Made by a program: the position numbers and the translations under genes
NCBI GenBank assembly: GCA_949825065.1
Contig: OX463854.1
Location: 13,491,112 to 13,555,111, forward strand
Direction of reading: 5' to 3'
Source: Odontocerum albicorne
Taxonomy: Eukaryota; Arthropoda; Insecta; Trichoptera; Odontoceridae
DNA length: 64,000 nt
Shown here: piece after piece, positions 1 through 10,859 of the stretch
Numbering within the stretch: the stretch's first letter is position 1
Layout: each line of letters starts with the position of its first letter
Notes under the pieces: generated by a model
What the model was told of the DNA's origin: nothing
What the model saw: the letters and a program-made list of their open reading frames with translations, nothing else
Database searches by the model: none

Positions 1-1090
1 TTGCCAATGAATAGTCTATTTAAACTTTCACAGCGTAATTAAGTCGAGAATCCTTTTTGTATAACATCCGGTGAAACTTATTGTTTAAGAGACAATACTG
101 GACCCTTCTTTTTTTAATGTATCTCGAGTGAATTGTTATTTTCAGCCGTTGTTTTCAATATTTAACTATGTCCGTAATAAATTAAGCGCGACGTATTTCT
201 TTAGAAAGGAGAAGAGAAATTTTTTGACCCCTTTTTTTCTCTCTCGCATGACAATCGCGGTCATAAAAGCGCCTTCGCCCTCGAAATATATCTTGCGCAA
301 AGTTTTATTTTCTTTTCTTAGTAACAATAGTTATCTGTGACTGCAATAAAACAGATCGCAGACGGAACACTAATTACCGATCCTCATAAAGTGTCGTGTA
401 TTTCTATACAAATGGGAAGACAAGCCAGCCACTCGAGGCAGTTAAGTTTGAAACAATAGGAAGCAATCCTTCTCGAAAATGACGCAAGATCTCCCTTTGA
501 CTGCTCTGGTTCACTATTTTTAATGGTTATTTTTTAACTACAATAAACTAATTGGTCGGCCGTACCCAAGTCCTGACAATATTTATAGTAAAATGGTGTT
601 TTATAGCCAAACTAACTTAAGTTTCCGAATCAACAAAAATGTATTAGTATTATAATAACTGTTATAAAACTTATTTTGTAATTCCACTAAAAATAATTAA
701 TTATACTCGTAACACTCAGGCACTGACAAACACAGTGATTAGTTCTGCTCTGTTAGAATGTTTAAAGAAAAATGTGATTTATAAGATTTTAGGCTCTTTT
801 GGTATTCCTAAAGCTGTGCACAATATCCCGTTATATGTACAGTTTATTTTTTTATTAATTTTAGTCGATAATAGTGACTTTTGTCATTTAAATATGCTTA
901 TTTTGTTATTGAAACAGTTATATTATTGTTGCCTTGTCTTTAATGAAATTATAATTTTTATTTTGCGTGAATATTTGTTTTGTGTAATATTTAAATTAAA
1001 TCGATTTTGATTGTTTTAAAATATCTGTAAACCAGATAGTTCAATTAATTATTAAAAAAAACTATAAATCATAGTGTCATTAATGCTAAC
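1..1090. other. AT-rich non-coding stretch
   Basis: I see no gene or recognisable repeat here. Short open frames (for example 735-1010) have the hydrophobic, Phe/Leu/Ile-rich composition expected from translating random AT-rich DNA. Confidence 0.5.
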
Positions 1091-1094
1091 TTTT

Positions 1095-1570
1095 TTTATG
1101 CCTCGAAATGTTAGAGTTGGATGAAGTGCACAGTTTTAAGAAACACTTGACGACAACTCTTTTTTTTAATTCTTATCATAATTTTTGGTTACAATAAATA
1201 TGAACAATACATACATTTATGATTGAATGTGATCACTACTCTACAGTCCACGTTATGCTCAATGTGTTATTGTCACATATCGGAAGATCTACAAAGGTTA
1301 TTTTTGTAGTTCATCTTCCCTTGGTAGGTTTTTTGCGGTTTTCATACCAAATATGTTTTCGAAATATACATGCAGTTCCTAATCTAATGCCCGCAGCCAC
1401 CAGCTTCCTATATTTACACTCAGTTTGTTTTATTTTTTGTATTAAATTTAATCTTAAAAATAGTGGGTTCGAATTCCAAGTTACAGCGCCTTTCAACACA
1501 CAGGAGAGTCTGCTCTCTAAACGGCGCTTTTATAAATTATCCTTATTATTGATATATTCGTTTTAAGTTT
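1095..1570 (+). repeat. old dispersed repeat, LINE-like tail plus tRNA-like box
   Basis: This region aligns by eye, with many gaps, to 27030-27490. Shared blocks include a translated FKKHLTT/FRKHLKT motif, the stretch around CTACAAAGGTT, and TACACTCAG(T/C)TTGTTTT. The FKKHLK-type motif is typical of the very C-terminal end of non-LTR reverse transcriptase proteins. A B-box-like GGTTCGAATTCC lies near 1467. A similar block with GAAAAGCACTTG occurs near 33450. I infer one ancient dispersed family; whether it is a LINE end or a composite SINE is unclear. Confidence 0.4.
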
Positions 1571-1722
1571 TGAACCCCTTTTCTAAGTTCTTCAACAAAT
1601 AAACTAAATCCTAATTCGTAACCTATGTAACCTTCATATCGTGTAAAGGATAGCTCTTCTTGGCGTCAACATTTTTATTTAATATTTCAACTCTACTGGA
1701 TGTATAAAAAAATAATACTTAC

Positions 1723-2001
1723 GCTTTTTGGAATGAATAACTGTTGTTGAATATTTTTCTTTAAAAGTTTGCTCAACCACGCATCTTTCACACAACACAC
1801 AAATAAGTTAAATAATTTACTCAATAGTATAAACGTTTCTTTGCCTACGTACGATCGCGATAAAGAAGCACGAAACTTAATTCGCGTTGATAAAATCGTA
1901 TCAGTGGAATATACGGAGTTAACTGTGTTAGTATCAATCGGAAGTCCACAAAGTAAAGCAAGAAACATTTTTAAATGTCTTACTCTAAATACTGTTATTG
2001 A
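1723..2001 (-). CDS. candidate internal coding exon, unknown gene
   Basis: On the minus strand a 279-nt stretch is open in one frame for exactly 93 codons. It is preceded by a pyrimidine tract and CAG acceptor (TTTTTTTCATTCTTCAG ending at 2002) and followed by a textbook donor, GTAAGT, at 1722-1717. It would be a phase 0/0 exon. The predicted segment is hydrophobic in two places and holds SRSYVGKETF near its middle; I recognise no family. A caution is that the plus strand is also open here (1751-2005, ending in TGA), with a quite protein-like sequence around DRDKEARNL and its own AAAAG acceptor-like site at 1763-1767, so the coding strand is not settled. No neighbouring exons were found. Confidence 0.35.
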
Positions 2002-2283
2002 CTGAAGAATGAAAAAAATGTTTTGTATTTCATAGTCACAGTAAACATTTTAATCTGACGGGTACAAAGACAACCTCTAATGCCCAATTTATTCCAACAT
2101 ATAGAAAATATAGCCAAAAGTAAAAAGTCATCCGAAATAAAACATAATTTTTTTTAAATCTAACACGAGTTTTCTACAACTGGATGATAGAATATTAAAC
2201 AACATGCATTTATTTCTAAGTATTTATATTTCAAATTATATCAATCTCCTAATATTTAGACTGTCGTTCATAATTAGTTTACT

Positions 2284-2553
2284 GGTCATAAAGTTAACTT
2301 TACAAGTTGTGTTTTCACATTTTAAATAGTTTTCATCATCACCATTATGATGTGTCTCTATTGGGATAGGCAAGTTAGGTTAGGTTAGGTTAGGTTAGGT
2401 TAGGTTAGGTTAGGCTAGGTTAGGTTAAGTTAGGTTAGGTTAGGTTAGGTTAGAAAAGGTCATAAATTTAACTTTACAAGTTGTGTTTTCACATTTAAAA
2501 TAGTTTTCATCATCACCATTATGCTGTGTCTGTATTGGGATAGGCAAATTAGG
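2284..2553. repeat. 95-bp direct repeats flanking a telomere-like tract
   Basis: Two near-identical copies of about 95 bp (2284-2378 and 2459-2553, offset 175 bp) flank the TTAGG tract. Each begins GGTCATAAA and ends TTGGGATAGGCAA(G/A)TTAGG. Read on the minus strand, the GCCTATCCCAATA part resembles the 3' tail of the LINE family seen elsewhere here (for example near 25636), so the repeat may derive from a LINE end. The arrangement suggests duplication of a unit that already ended in TTAGG, followed by expansion or insertion of pentamers. Confidence 0.75.
2374..2453 (+). repeat. interstitial TTAGG telomere-type tract
   Basis: About 16 copies of TTAGG in tandem, with single-base variants (one GGCTAGG, one GTTAAGT). 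TTAGG is the canonical telomeric repeat of most insects, made by telomerase. The short length, the variants and ordinary sequence on both sides show that this is an interstitial copy, not a chromosome end. Confidence 0.9.
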
Positions 2554-3335
2554 CAGCAAGAAGCAATCTGGGAGAGTTCGGGAGTTAAAAACAATTTAAC
2601 GAAGACATGCCAATTAAGATAGACAAAAAAATATAAGTGGAGTGCGTGCTAGATGAGTATTTTGAATAGTTTGTTTGAGTGATATATTCATAACATAACC
2701 AATTGAATAGTATGTAGATAGAATCATCATTCTCATCAGATTTCTACTTCATTTTCACCTGGCACAAATAATTTAACAATACAATATGTAAAACACCTTT
2801 TACATATTGTATTGTATTATGAAGGGTTTTTACGTTTTCTTCTTTCAGAATTTGATTTATTTGATCGTGTCACGTTTTTATATGCTCTCTTAAACTTATC
2901 ATACTCGTATCTTCTATACATCTTACGCAGGTAATTTCTGAGAATATTTCATCTTTAATTATAATTATTTACGTAGTCGAGCCATATCAAATATTCTTTT
3001 CAATCTTTCCACTTCGAAAAAAATCGAAGCGGGGCTCTTCATTGGTTTGCACATGTGTCGTTAATGGAATGAAATTATTACCTTAAAAAAAAATAGTCTT
3101 AATAGTTTAATAATTTAAATTCATTTTAAGATAGACAGAGCATGAAATATATAGTTCCTTGTTGTCTTTTATCAAATTTGTATTCTAACAAAGTTTGTAA
3201 TCGCATTTCGTGGACCAATGATCTGCATTTGAATAATATAGTTGCTATCGGTAATGGAATAACGATGCCAAATAGAGGCTGCTTAATAACTTGTTCGTAT
3301 GTAGCATTTACATAAATTCGTAATTTCCACAATGT
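2554..3335. other. unassigned stretch with one perfect hairpin
   Basis: No gene recognised. A perfect 17-bp inverted repeat with a 4-nt loop lies at 2777-2814 (arms CAATACAATATGTAAAA). A 70-codon minus-strand frame at 3126-3338 has a moderately protein-like sequence, but no splice, promoter or family evidence, so I do not call it. Confidence 0.4.
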
Positions 3336-3337
3336 CA

Positions 3338-3475
3338 TTATGTGTTAGTGAAACGTTTGTCTTATAGCTGGAGATTTCGGGTTAAACCACGTATTCAATG
3401 CCTACTCAAGTATTTGAAACGTCTCTTGGTCACGCTATTCAATGTATTCGAATCACCAATTTGGATCTGGTTTTT
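3338..3475 (+). mobile_element. tRNA-headed SINE relic, family C
   Basis: The block GTTAGTGAAACGTTTGTCTT...TTTCGGGTTAAACCACG has the spacing of a tRNA-derived RNA polymerase III promoter (box A near 3341, box B GGGTTAAACC near 3387). The same order, ending in ATCACCAATTTGGAT, recurs at 60210-60500. I infer a short interspersed element; the 3' end is poorly defined. Confidence 0.45.
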
Positions 3476-3722
3476 TTTTCATCTGATATCAATTATTTCA
3501 TAAATGTATCAATTAAAGAGAGTCAACGAAAGATAATTCATATTTTTCACGAAAAATAATTTATGCTCGAGTAATAAAATAATAGAAGTTAAACCAAATC
3601 ACAAATTAAATGAATATGAAACACGATTTAAGTTCACAAAATATTATATTATAATATTTTGAAGAACTTCTGTATTTATTCAAAATATTACAGATAATTC
3701 AGTTTTCATATATGATTGTAGG

Positions 3723-3965
3723 CAGTGCTTTTTTTTTTAAAAAAAAAAAGTGCCGGAGCTCACTTCTTGTCAAGTTTTTTTATAAACCGTATAAAAAGTG
3801 GTGGAGCGCCACTCCATTGCGCTCCACCGCAAAAAAGCATTGACAGTGCTTTTTTCTAAAAAAAAAAAAAAGGTGCGGGAGCTCACTTCTTGTCAAGCTT
3901 TTTGTATACCATAAAAAAGGTGGTGGAGCGCCGCTCCACTGCGCTCCACCGCAAAAAAAGCACTG
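3723..3965. mobile_element. dimeric hAT-type MITE
   Basis: A 243-bp non-autonomous element made of two tandem units (3723-3842 and 3844-3965). Each begins CAGTGCTTTTTT and ends AAAAAAGCA(C/T)TG, the terminal inverted repeats. Both contain GGAGCTCACTTCTTGTCAAG and a strong internal hairpin, GGTGGAGCGCC...GCGCTCCACC. The whole dimer is flanked by the perfect 8-bp duplication ATTGTAGG (3715-3722 and 3966-3973). An 8-bp duplication and CA(G)TG termini are hallmarks of the hAT superfamily. No transposase is encoded, so it must have been moved in trans. One duplication around the pair shows that it inserted as a dimer, or doubled after insertion. Confidence 0.85.
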
Positions 3966-3973
3966 ATTGTAGG

Positions 3974-4282
3974 TATCCCATATAATGAAAGAAAAAATAT
4001 TTTAGATATTTGAGGAATTCCATAGTGATACTTAAAACATTAAAAGGACAAATTATATTGTGCCGTTTAGAGAGCACGTTCTCCTCAAAAGAGCTTAATT
4101 ATTCTTGGAATCAAACCCAGAATTATTCAAAAATTTTAAAATATTCCAAAAATATAAACCAAGTCGAGTTTAAATACAAAGGGTAATCCCACGCATATAC
4201 GAGTATATATGCATATGTTTATAAAAACATATTTGATAAGAAACTCGCAAAAAACGTATAAGGGAAGACGAACCAAAAAAAA
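3974..4282. other. unassigned spacer
   Basis: AT-rich sequence between the MITE and the tandem array; nothing recognised. It contains one TACGAGTA octamer at 4198. Confidence 0.4.
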
Positions 4283-4885
4283 ACTTTTGTAGATCTTTCT
4301 ATATGTGATACGAATAGTAACATATTCGGCTGTAGTACTACTAAGAAACCTTTGTAGATATTTATATATGTGATAGTAACATATTCGGTTGTAGTACTAC
4401 TAAGAAACTTTTGTAGATCTTTCTATATGTGATACGAATAGTAACATATTCGGCTGTAGTACTACTAAGAAACCTTTGTAGATATTTATATATGTAAAAG
4501 TAACATATTCGGTTGTAGTACTACTAAGAAACTTTTGTAGATCTTTCTATATGTGATACGAATAGTAACATATTCGGCTGTAGTACTACTAAGAAACTTT
4601 TGTAGATCTTTCTTTATGTAATAGTAACACATTCGGCTATAGTACTACTAAGAAACTTTTGTAGATCTTTCTATATGTAATAGTAACATGTTCGGCTGTA
4701 GTACTACTGAGCATCTTTTTTAGATCTTTTTATATGTGATACGAATATTAACATATTCGGCTGTAGTACTACTAAGAAACCTTTGTAGATCTTTCTATAT
4801 GTGATAGTAACATATTCGGCTGTAGTACTACTAAGAAACTTTTGTAGATCTTTCTATATGTGATAGTAACATATTTGGCTGTACT
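4283..4885 (+). repeat. tandem array, ten units alternating about 58 and 65 bp
   Basis: Ten head-to-tail units starting AAACTTTTGTAGATCTTTC and ending GGCTGTAGTACTACTAAG. Long units carry an extra GATACGAA-type insert before AGTAACATATTC and short units lack it; in the first half long and short alternate, which suggests amplification of a dimer. Each unit contains the near-palindrome TAGTACTACTA. The last unit decays at TTTGGCTGTACTTGG. No coding potential. Confidence 0.9.
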
Positions 4886-4921
4886 TGGAGTTTATTTGTG
4901 AAATTTTTAAGTATAATAAAT

Positions 4922-5134
4922 TTAAAAAAAACGAGAACCCTCAAAAAAGAATGTCTTCAAATTCTTCCTTAAAATGCTCACCCTACCCATATCTTGAACA
5001 CTTCGAGGTAAACCAATATTCGAAGTGGTACCAACAACGGCAATAATTTCGTCATAACATATCGGATTTATTGTCATAATAACTTCGTCATAGGATATCG
5101 GGTTTATTGTCATATGAAATTTTCTTTCAATCAA
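4922..5134 (-). pseudogene. LINE ORF2 C-terminal remnant with an internal duplication
   Basis: The minus frame contains LPRSVQDM followed by SILRKNLKTFFF, a pattern typical of the final 30 to 40 residues of Jockey/CR1-type reverse transcriptase proteins, where a Leu-Pro and a basic L-K-T-x-x-F end motif recur. The part at 5035-5115 is a twofold tandem repeat of about 36 bp (ATTTCGTCATAACATATCGG and a variant) that has inserted extra residues. There is no start and no upstream domain, so this is debris. Confidence 0.35.
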
Positions 5135-5139
5135 TAAGA

Positions 5140-6475
5140 AATATTTGGAAAAGCCTTATTCAAAGCCCCAGATTGCGATCCTTTTTTTATGGTTCCATCG
5201 GTAATCGAAGCCGGAAACCTGAAATGGCGTTTGTTGAATCTAATTATGTAGTATTGACAAAGTAAATCTTTTCACAAAAATCTCTTTTTGCTATTGATGC
5301 ATTAAACTTTTATTGGATAAATCGTGTGGTCAGGTGTTTTATTTATTTTTGTATTTTCGTGTTGATATGAACTTAAATCATTCAAATAAAAATAATTTTT
5401 TTTTTAAATTAAAATATAATACATTTTTACCAGAAATTATTAGAAACAAAATTTCCATTGCAAAGACATCGAGAAAAGTTGATACACTTTTTCGTAAGAT
5501 TTTCATCAACTTATCTGAATTGATCATTCAGCCATATTAAAGAACGTGGCCATGAGACGATATTCTCTTCGACTCCATAAATTAAATCTTCGGATTTGGA
5601 GTAGACACGTAACTCCGGAGTACTACTGGAGGAGATACGTGTTAGCAATACTACTTCACTTGAAGAAAAAAGCCTTACCAACTAAGTCACGAAGGTCAAT
5701 AACACTTTTAATAAACAATTTAAAATATGATTGATAGTTATTCATAGGCTGAGCAATTTATTATTCTGTAAGCGCACACTACTGACTCGCTTGTACAGGT
5801 TGTCCTAAAACTCACCCAGGGATTTAAAAATCTCTTTTCCCTTTTTTTATTTTTTTCAATACTTATATAATATTAACATATGGAAATAGCCCATATAAAT
5901 TGTTGAAAATTACCCATGAAAATTTTCTATGTAAAGTATTTGCGTTTTCATTGTCTATAAAACAATTTATGAAAAATAAAAAAAAATTGAAATTATAAGG
6001 TTTTGAAATACTAGGTGACTGATGTGCAATAAATTATTTTCGTTGGTATAATTGTTGTAGTTAAAAATATTTGTCACACGAGGGGCAGGAAATCACATTG
6101 AGTTCACAAGTGAAAATAAAATGAAATACATATAAAATGAAAAAATCACAATTAAGACAAAAAAGAATGACAAACTGAAGAATACTTGACAATATCTGCT
6201 ACAAGTCATTGTCACACAATGCTCTTAGGTATTTGTTATCATTTTTTGCTTTACGATCTCCGTATCTCCTAAACTGCCTCGTATACCCTCAAGTCTCGCC
6301 TACCCGCATTTGTTCGTAAGTTATGGGATCATCTAAATTAGGGTTGAAATATGTAATGGCCGAAAAACGAAATACACGGGACATCAATTTAATAGAAAAA
6401 CTGGTATTTTCTTAACCCATTACCGGTGACAAGCGGCCGTCGTAGCTAAATCGTTGTTTCGTGGCCTATCCGTAA
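5140..6475. other. unassigned stretch
   Basis: No gene recognised; the small open frames at 5313-5734 look like noise. CAGGTTGTCCTAAAACTCACCC near 5796 resembles terminal sequence of some insect transposons, but no partner inverted repeat was found. Confidence 0.35.
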
Positions 6476-6479
6476 CACA

Positions 6480-6960
6480 ATCGTGCCGCATCGCTCTGTT
6501 TCCTTTATCTTTCCCAATTCAATACTTGGGAAGAACCCCGTAATATTTTTTTATACACTTCCGAAAATGTTCTTTGCTTTCGTCAATTTCATTGTTGACT
6601 GCAGCATATCCTATCACAAGCGAAATACACGTTGTGCTTACAAATATCTAATCCACATCGCTCATGGATTTACTAACTCATATATAGTATATTTCATACA
6701 CTCCCTCAACCGCTCGGATATTAGCACTCCCACATCTTGCTTGGCTTTTTCATTATCCTTCACACCAGATCAGTTACCTTACATTTCTCGCACCTCTTCA
6801 CACCCATATTCTTTCCTTCTTGTCTCACTCAAGCACACACGTCTAAACTTTTATATTTCATAATATCATACAGGTAATTCATCTTGCCATTAAATCCTCC
6901 CCAAATATTCCGCGTACCTTCCCTAACTATGTCTTCCTCTGACTATCACCACCAGAGACA
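6480..6960 (-). pseudogene. LINE endonuclease-domain remnant
   Basis: One minus frame, broken by several stops, reads CLSETRRKEYGCEE, then SGVKDNEKAKQDVGVLISER, then LVNP and AMWIR. The SETR block followed by a V-G-V-L-I segment and a MW[IV]R block matches the order in the apurinic-type endonuclease domain of insect non-LTR elements. It would be the N-terminal part of the same broad family whose C-terminal ends occur at 17031 and 30900. Heavily mutated and not functional. Confidence 0.45.
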
Positions 6961-6964
6961 TTTA

Positions 6965-7815
6965 TATGTAGAACTAACTTTACAATAAGTCTTCAGGCAT
7001 TTATATTCTTAGCACAAGAGTACCAATCAGATATTTTTAGATATGTTAGAACATTTTTTTTCCACCTAATTGTTAGACGCTTCCGGAATATTTCCCCTCC
7101 TGATTCTCCCTCAAAGTCCAGTTTGGGTGTCCTAGTTTTCACTATGATTCTGTTTTATTTTATATTACTTCCATTGTAAAACAAACAACCTATCAAGAGT
7201 TTTACTCTAAATGTATTTTTCCACAGTCAAATAAAATGACAGATGACCTTTTGTAAAAAAACTAATTTGGTAGCAAATCTCATGTTGGAAGAGAAGCGTT
7301 CTGCCAATCGGGGCATGGAGGTTATTGTAGCAAGTTCTAATGTTTCGAGACAAGCCAGACTACCTTATCACGAAAACTAAAGAATAAAGGTTTGCAGGAG
7401 GTACAAGTAACGTTAGCTCCTGGTTTTAAAAAATAATACTTTTAGTTATAAATAATGTCTTATATTATATTTAAATAGTTTTGTTCAATAAAATCATAAT
7501 TTAACTAGGGACATTTAAAAAATATATATAATTTATATATTATTTTTAAATGAATGTTGCATACGAGAGTTGAAAAGCCGGAACCGTTTATCAGAATTGG
7601 GTTAGTTTTCAGTGGTGCTCGCATCAATCACCGAATATTGGACAACCCCGCCCACAGCTGGCTAAGGGCCTCTGCGTACTGTTGCTCGTCGGGTTACGAC
7701 ATAATATATATACGAGTGGAGATAGACCCAAACTATACTGACCATGAATCTATCTCTGTACAGTGAAATCGATATTATTCGGGTACGAATAATACGGTTA
7801 TATTATTATAAAAAA
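6965..7815. other. unassigned stretch
   Basis: Mostly AT-rich. The part at 7554-7766 is more GC-balanced and open for 70 codons on the plus strand (around SGARINHRILDNPAHSW), but no family, splice site or start context supports a gene. Confidence 0.35.
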
Positions 7816-7819
7816 AAAT

Positions 7820-7990
7820 CCGGTGACCGTGGTCAAACGGTTAATATTCATGGTAAGCAAGCGGGTACCCCAAGTTTGATTCCTGGTGGATGTATTAGAT
7901 AATACTACTTCTGAATTTAAAAATCCAGATATAGTATATGTTCTAGTATATCCAGATATAGTATATACCTGTTCCTCTCTCAACATCTCT
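7820..7990 (+). mobile_element. tRNA-headed SINE relic, family D
   Basis: GGTGACCGTGGTCAAACGGTTAA followed by AGTTTGATTCCTGGTGGATG gives A-box and B-box elements at tRNA-like spacing. A second copy of the head lies at 38665-38770 (CTAACGGTTAGCATTCACGC...GCTGGATG). The 3' part here contains a 24-bp duplication around ATCCAGATATAGTATAT. Confidence 0.5.
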
Positions 7991-9165
7991 TCTTTATAAA
8001 CTAGGTTGTGCTATTTAGAAAGCGCTCTTGTGATGATCGTTATGGTTGGGAAACAGCGCTATGCATGAAAAGCGTGTAATGTAATATTTTAATGTTATAG
8101 TACCATATTCATCATCTTCATCACTAGCTTAAAAACGATAGATGAATTTTAAACTACTCCAAGAATATTTTCCCTTATATCTATCCTGCGCCAGTCTTAT
8201 CCAACTGGATGCTCTAAATATATTTGTATATCCAGTAACACAATCCATTCATCGGAGTATTTGCCTCTCAAGAGATTTTTGGCCTTCAAATTTATAGTCT
8301 AAAATCAAAATGGGCATATAATGTTTTTTAAATTAATTAATCATCAAACCCATAACTCATGCGGATTTATCCAGAGCCTTAAATGACTTGGTGAGCACGT
8401 ATCTAGATTTCGCGATGATATCAATATCGTCTCCATAAGTAGGGACTTGTACCAATTCGTTAAATATAGCCAATCCACGAATATCTCTGGCATTGATCAT
8501 TAGAGACATACTCTTCGGAAAACATGAATGATGACAAACCCTTTGGGAGAGCAAGAACACTAAAACCACGAGGGCTAGAAAACACTTACCGTCTTGTTAA
8601 GTCATCTTCGAAGTGACTGATCGTATTGCAATAAACTTCCTCTTGATAGTGCAATGACAGAGAGCATTTAAAGAGATTCAATGAAGACACTTTATGATTG
8701 ATGCTACAACGAATCATATGCATCCTTGGAATAAATAAACTCTATCAATTTTTGCCATAAAACTTGATTGATTGAGAAGTAAAATACTATCTGAAAAATA
8801 TTTAGTTTATCAATTGATACAGAAAAAAACCGCTTTCAAGCGCCACTAAATACATTCAAATGGAATGAATTATTGAAGTAAGAGACAAACTGTGATATCA
8901 TTAACGAGAACCAGTCTACTACACACCCGATCATTGCAGATATTTTTTTGGATTTTTGGAAATATATTTAGGTTATTGATAAGGTAAAAGGTGTGAGGAC
9001 TATATTTTATTTAGAAACACAGTTAAATAGAGGGCGAAATTATCGCGATGTAAAATGAAATAAATCATCTAAAAGGCATTCAGGATAAATTGCATAGTAT
9101 ACGTCCTCGGTATTGTAAATTCTCGATGTGTCATGTTTTATAAATCGCGTGGTCAGACCGATGAC
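7991..9165. other. unassigned stretch
   Basis: No gene or repeat recognised. A 70-codon minus frame at 8357-8569 has no supporting signals. Confidence 0.35.
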
Positions 9166-9169
9166 TCAC

Positions 9170-9430
9170 CATGTTGTTGTTTTGAAATAGAGAGATAAAA
9201 TATTAGAAAATACAATCGGTAATAGTGAGGTAATAAAGTCTCCTAGGTGGTCAGCGCTCGGGCTTCAAACCATTGTCCCGAATTCCCTGAAGCACCGAAG
9301 TTGTTGTTTTGAAAGTATAGAAGTAAGATATCATAAATACAAAAAAGGTAAAAGGGTTGGATAATAAAATCTCCTTGTGCCATTGTCTCAAAACACCGCT
9401 TGTTATCTGAGACACCCAGGTATAATTCCT
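9170..9430 (+). repeat. diverged tandem duplication with tRNA-like boxes
   Basis: Two diverged units of roughly 120 bp start at GTTGTTGTTTTGAAA (about 9175 and 9299) and continue through AATAAA(G/A)TCTCCT. The sequences after each unit, TCCTAGGTGGTCAGCGCTCGGG...CCCGAATTCCC and TCCTTGTGCCATTG...GGTATAATTCC, recall tRNA-derived SINE heads. This is my inference from box spacing only. Confidence 0.35.
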
Positions 9431-9960
9431 GGAAACTTCTTTCGATGACGTTATGCTAAAGTACATTTTATATCCACGTCCTGTACATAATTGTCGCTAC
9501 ATGTATTACTAAGGGAGATGGAGATAGTTCTCCCCTCTCTCGCGATTGTCTTTAAAAGGGGAGCTGTACGGTCCCCAGCCCCTTTTGGATTCTGACCGCC
9601 GAGCTGGACGGACCTCTCTACGCGCTGATTACGACCTGCGCCGTTCAACAGGCCAATAGCTGCCAGAATTATTCCCTGTATTTCTCTGCCACATACATGG
9701 ACGCTTCAGGACTCTATCTAGCAATTTTGGGTGAATATATTCTTTGTTTATGTTTAATGCTGGTTTCGTGACGGGACCTTCAGCCCTGGCTTTACTTAGG
9801 AAATTGCTATTGTGTACCCCTTTGTTTGAATTATCACAACACAATCTTCGAGCCACTGATTCGGGAACCGAACTTAAAGCCTTTTTTTTCCTTGAGCTAC
9901 GCTCAAGGTTTTTTTTAAATAATCCATTTATATATAATACACTTCTTTGTTTTTAAACTT
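9431..9960. other. GC-richer unassigned segment
   Basis: The section 9480-9860 is clearly richer in GC than its surroundings and has overlapping minus-strand open frames (9451-9648 and 9629-9856) with basic, proline- and glycine-containing translations. It may be a remnant of a mobile element or retrogene, but I recognise no domain. A small hairpin, CCTTGAGCTACGCTCAAGG, lies near 9890. Confidence 0.3.
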
Positions 9961-10612
9961 ATATCTCTTTTTAATTGTCCCCCTTGTCCTGGTAAAAGAT
10001 TTGAGAGAGAGTTACTCAGAATTCAAGGAATCCAACGAACCCTGAGATCAAAGAGGATTTGTTCCTTTTCACGCGGCTGAGCCGAGCAGGCGTCACACAT
10101 GGTAAGATTGGAATTTGGTAAAATTGATTTACGTATTTAAATGTGTAAATTAAATTATTCTAAAAAATAGGAAAAGGTGTGACAGAGGTCAAGTTCAAAC
10201 GAGCAATTAAAGAAATACCCGAGGTAGTTTTAAAACCGATGCCTTCAGTTAGCGGTATAGTTTCAACGATCATTAAAAGTTTATAGTTCAAACGATTATT
10301 CAAATCTGGATAAAAATCATTCACTGCTTTATATAAATAAAGAACATTATTTTAATGAATCGGTCGTTTAATAAGTAGGTTTATTTCCTTTTTAGGACTT
10401 AAATCAGCTTAATTGTAAGATAAAAACTTTGTAAATACGCTTCGTTACCCATGGTACTCTATGAGTGCTAGCTGAAATATACCATTACAATAATGAATTA
10501 TAATCGTAAAAACCCTGAAAGTAAAACCAAGACCAATTTAATCAAACATGGCAAACTATCCATCACGACGTCGACAAAGGTATAATACGAGTAAAGTAAT
10601 GAATTAGTTTTG

Positions 10613-10850
10613 TAATTTATTTTTATCAAACACTGTTTATTCCACTTTTTTGTAACGGTGTAACCCTACCGGTTTCAAGGCTTTCACCTCATCTTCAGGG
10701 GACCACAAACAAGACGGCTGAAGATGAGTTGAAAGCCTTGAAACCGGTAGGGTTATACCGTTACAAAAAAGTGGAATAAACAGTGTTTGATAAAAATAAA
10801 TTGCAATGTCTTTAAACCTCCACAACGTTAATGCCTTAACCATAAACAAT
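10613..10850 (+). mobile_element. palindromic Penelope-like terminal repeat (family 1)
   Basis: Two inverted arms of about 90 bp (10613-10700 and 10718-10802) around a short spacer. The plus-sense right arm reads GCTGAAGATGAG, GAAAGCCTTGAAACCGGTAG, then GTTATACCGTTAC and GGAATAAACAGTGTTTGATA. It is followed by an ATG (10806) and a short frame MSLNLHNVNALTIN. Near-identical copies lie at 20024 and 39343 and a partial one at 32955. The order CTGA..ATGA, short stem, GAAAC, then a CGGTA/TACCG stem resembles a hammerhead ribozyme core, known from the terminal repeats of Penelope-like retroelements. The assignment to that class is inference. Confidence 0.5.
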
Positions 10851-10859
10851 AAACATAAT

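Noticed and set aside
2374..2453. Chromosome end
   Set aside because: Unique sequence continues on both sides and the pentamers contain variants.
5790..5830. mariner-type terminus CAGGTTGTCCTAAAACTCACCC
   Set aside because: No inverted partner or TA duplication was found within reach.
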